A model generated the notes under the pieces. It was not told the origin of the DNA and did no database searches. It worked only from the letters and a program-made list of their open reading frames with translations. A DNA stretch of 14,155 bases from Chloroflexota bacterium. GTDB lineage: Bacteria; Chloroflexota; Limnocylindria; Limnocylindrales; CSP1-4. Location of the stretch: positions 1 to 14,155 of the forward strand of contig JAJYDP010000047.1 in assembly GCA_021777365.1 (NCBI GenBank). Direction: 5' to 3'. Positions 13,148 to 14,155 of the stretch are shown piece by piece; positions within the stretch are counted from its first letter, which is position 1, and every line of letters begins with the position of its first letter. The position numbers and the translations under genes were made by a program.

Positions 13148-13153
13148 CACAAT
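13148..13153 (+). promoter_or_regulatory. weak -10-like hexamer before the MFS gene
   Basis: CACAAT lies 6 nt before the GTG at 13160, giving the same leaderless spacing as two other genes here. It lacks the usual first T, so support is weak. Confidence 0.25.
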
Positions 13154-13159
13154 AGGCTC

Positions 13160-14155
13160 GTGCCGCCGTCGATCCACGGGCGCGACGCCCGCCTCCTCTT
13201 CGCGACACGCGGCCTGCGCATGTTCGGCTATGGCTTCGTGTCGGTCGTGCTCGTGCTCTACCTCGCGGCGCTCGGCATCGACACAGCGGCGATCGGCCTG
13301 CTCCTCACGCTGACCCTGGCCGGTGATGCGGTCATCTCGCTGTGGCTGACGACCCACGCGGATCGGGTCGGACGCCGCCGTGTCCTGCTCGCCGGCGCGC
13401 TCCTCATGTGCCTGGCCGGTCTCGGGTTCGCCGCGACCGACGCGTTCGCAGTGCTCGCGCTCGCCGCAACCGTCGGCGTGATCAGCCCGTCGGGAAACGA
13501 GGTCGGCCCCTTCCTCGCCGTCGAGCAGGCGTCCCTCGCCCAGACCATCCCCGATCGGGCCCGGACGTCCGTGTTCGCCTGGTTCAACCTCGTGGGGTCG
13601 TTCGCGACCGCCACGGGTGCTCTGGCCGGAGGTGGCCTCGCCGGGGCCCTCATCGCATCGGGCGTGAGGTCGGTCGACGCCTATCGCGGCATCATCGTCG
13701 GCTATGCGATCCTCGGGCTGCTGCTCGGCGTTCTCTTCACGCGGGTCTCGCCGGCGGTCGAGGTCCCGGACGCGCCGGACGTCTCCGTCGCACGGCGCCT
13801 CGGGCTCCACCGCTCCCAGCGCACCGTCGCGAAGCTGTCGGCACTGTTCGCGCTCGACGCGTTCGGCGGCGGCTTCGTCGTGCAGAGCCTCATCGCCTAC
13901 TGGTTCCGCGTGCGCTTCGGAGCGGATCCCGCCATCATCGGCGGCATCCTCTTCGGCGCGAACCTGCTCGCGGGCCTCTCGGCGCTCCTCGCGGCCCGGA
14001 TCGCGGCTCGTATCGGGCTTGTCCGGACGATGGTGTTCACACACCTGCCGTCGAACGTGCTCTTGATCATGGTGCCGCTCATGCCGACGCTGCCGCTCGC
14101 CGCGCTCGTGCTGCTCGCGCGGTTCTCGATCAGCCAGATGGACGTCCCGACCCGG
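13160..14155 (+). CDS. major facilitator superfamily transporter (3' end cut by window edge)
   Basis: The first 332 residues of a 12-helix MFS permease; the C-terminus lies beyond the window. Hydrophobic helices alternate with short loops. The loop between helices 2 and 3 has the MFS motif-A core ADRVGRRRVLL (D68, R69, G71, R72, R73). A longer cytoplasmic loop near 205-225 (SPAVEVPDAPDVSVARRLGL) separates the two halves. The segment SPSGNEVGPFLAVEQASLAQ around 112-131 resembles a subgroup of MFS proteins of unknown substrate. The start is a GTG at 13160, with no Shine-Dalgarno sequence. It follows the ChrB-domain gene by 75 bp in the same direction. A role in chromate or drug export is possible from position only. 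Confidence 0.9.
   Translation, partial: MPPSIHGRDARLLFATRGLRMFGYGFVSVVLVLYLAALGIDTAAIGLLLTLTLAGDAVISLWLTTHADRVGRRRVLLAGALLMCLAGLGFAATDAFAVLALAATVGVISPSGNEVGPFLAVEQASLAQTIPDRARTSVFAWFNLVGSFATATGALAGGGLAGALIASGVRSVDAYRGIIVGYAILGLLLGVLFTRVSPAVEVPDAPDVSVARRLGLHRSQRTVAKLSALFALDAFGGGFVVQSLIAYWFRVRFGADPAIIGGILFGANLLAGLSALLAARIAARIGLVRTMVFTHLPSNVLLIMVPLMPTLPLAALVLLARFSISQMDVPTR

Noticed and set aside
12608..14044. 478-codon minus-strand open frame opposite the ChrB-domain and MFS genes
   Set aside because: Charged low-complexity sequence (D/E/R-rich) with no motif; the plus strand has two recognisable genes.

Overview
This is a GC-rich, densely coded window of about 14 kb with no phage, transposase, CRISPR or rRNA genes. 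The coding style, several GTG starts, and a lipoprotein whose C-terminal half carries a 'CP...ERVACFG...' pattern that I associate with soil Chloroflexota (Limnocylindria/Ellin6529-like lineages) suggest such a bacterium. This is an inference from pattern memory; a high-GC actinobacterium-like relative cannot be excluded.

Layout. (1) 1-1742, minus strand: a tightly overlapping thiol-redox operon of a small glutaredoxin-like protein, the membrane reductant carrier CcdA, and a membrane-anchored TlpA/ResA-type thioredoxin that runs off the left edge. (2) 1889-1961: a complete tRNA-Arg (anticodon CCT). (3) 2019-3959, minus strand: an SRPBCC (polyketide cyclase/START-like) gene followed by an M20 metallopeptidase. 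(4) 4189-4225: a partial copy of the tRNA-Arg gene. It has the 5' acceptor strand joined directly to the T-loop/3' acceptor part and to the downstream flank, so the M20/SRPBCC block lies between two direct repeats. (5) 4499-7944, plus strand: two lipoprotein genes overlapping by 4 bp, one with an SH3-like module and one a five-module protein with a CBM9-like domain. (6) 8213-9097, minus strand: a convergent lipoprotein SGNH/GDSL hydrolase. (7) 9247-9550: a possible decayed small gene. (8) 9573-11302, plus strand: a two-gene ABC-2 exporter (DrrA/DrrB type). (9) 11483-14155, plus strand: a VOC protein, a RibD-C/dihydrofolate-reductase-like protein, a stand-alone ChrB C-terminal-domain protein, and a major facilitator transporter cut by the right edge.

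How they fit. The left operon probably passes electrons from the cytoplasmic thioredoxin pool through CcdA to the extracytoplasmic TlpA-like protein, for thiol reduction or cytochrome c maturation. The three lipoproteins point to a cell-surface carbohydrate or wall-associated function that I cannot name. The right side is a run of small detoxification/export-type genes (exporter, VOC, reductase-like, chromate-resistance-like, MFS).

The most unusual observation is the truncated tRNA-Arg copy and the repeats it makes around the M20/SRPBCC cassette. A second is that several GTG-started genes sit 6-7 nt after -10-like hexamers, which suggests leaderless transcripts. I saw no clearly new multi-gene defence or mobile system.
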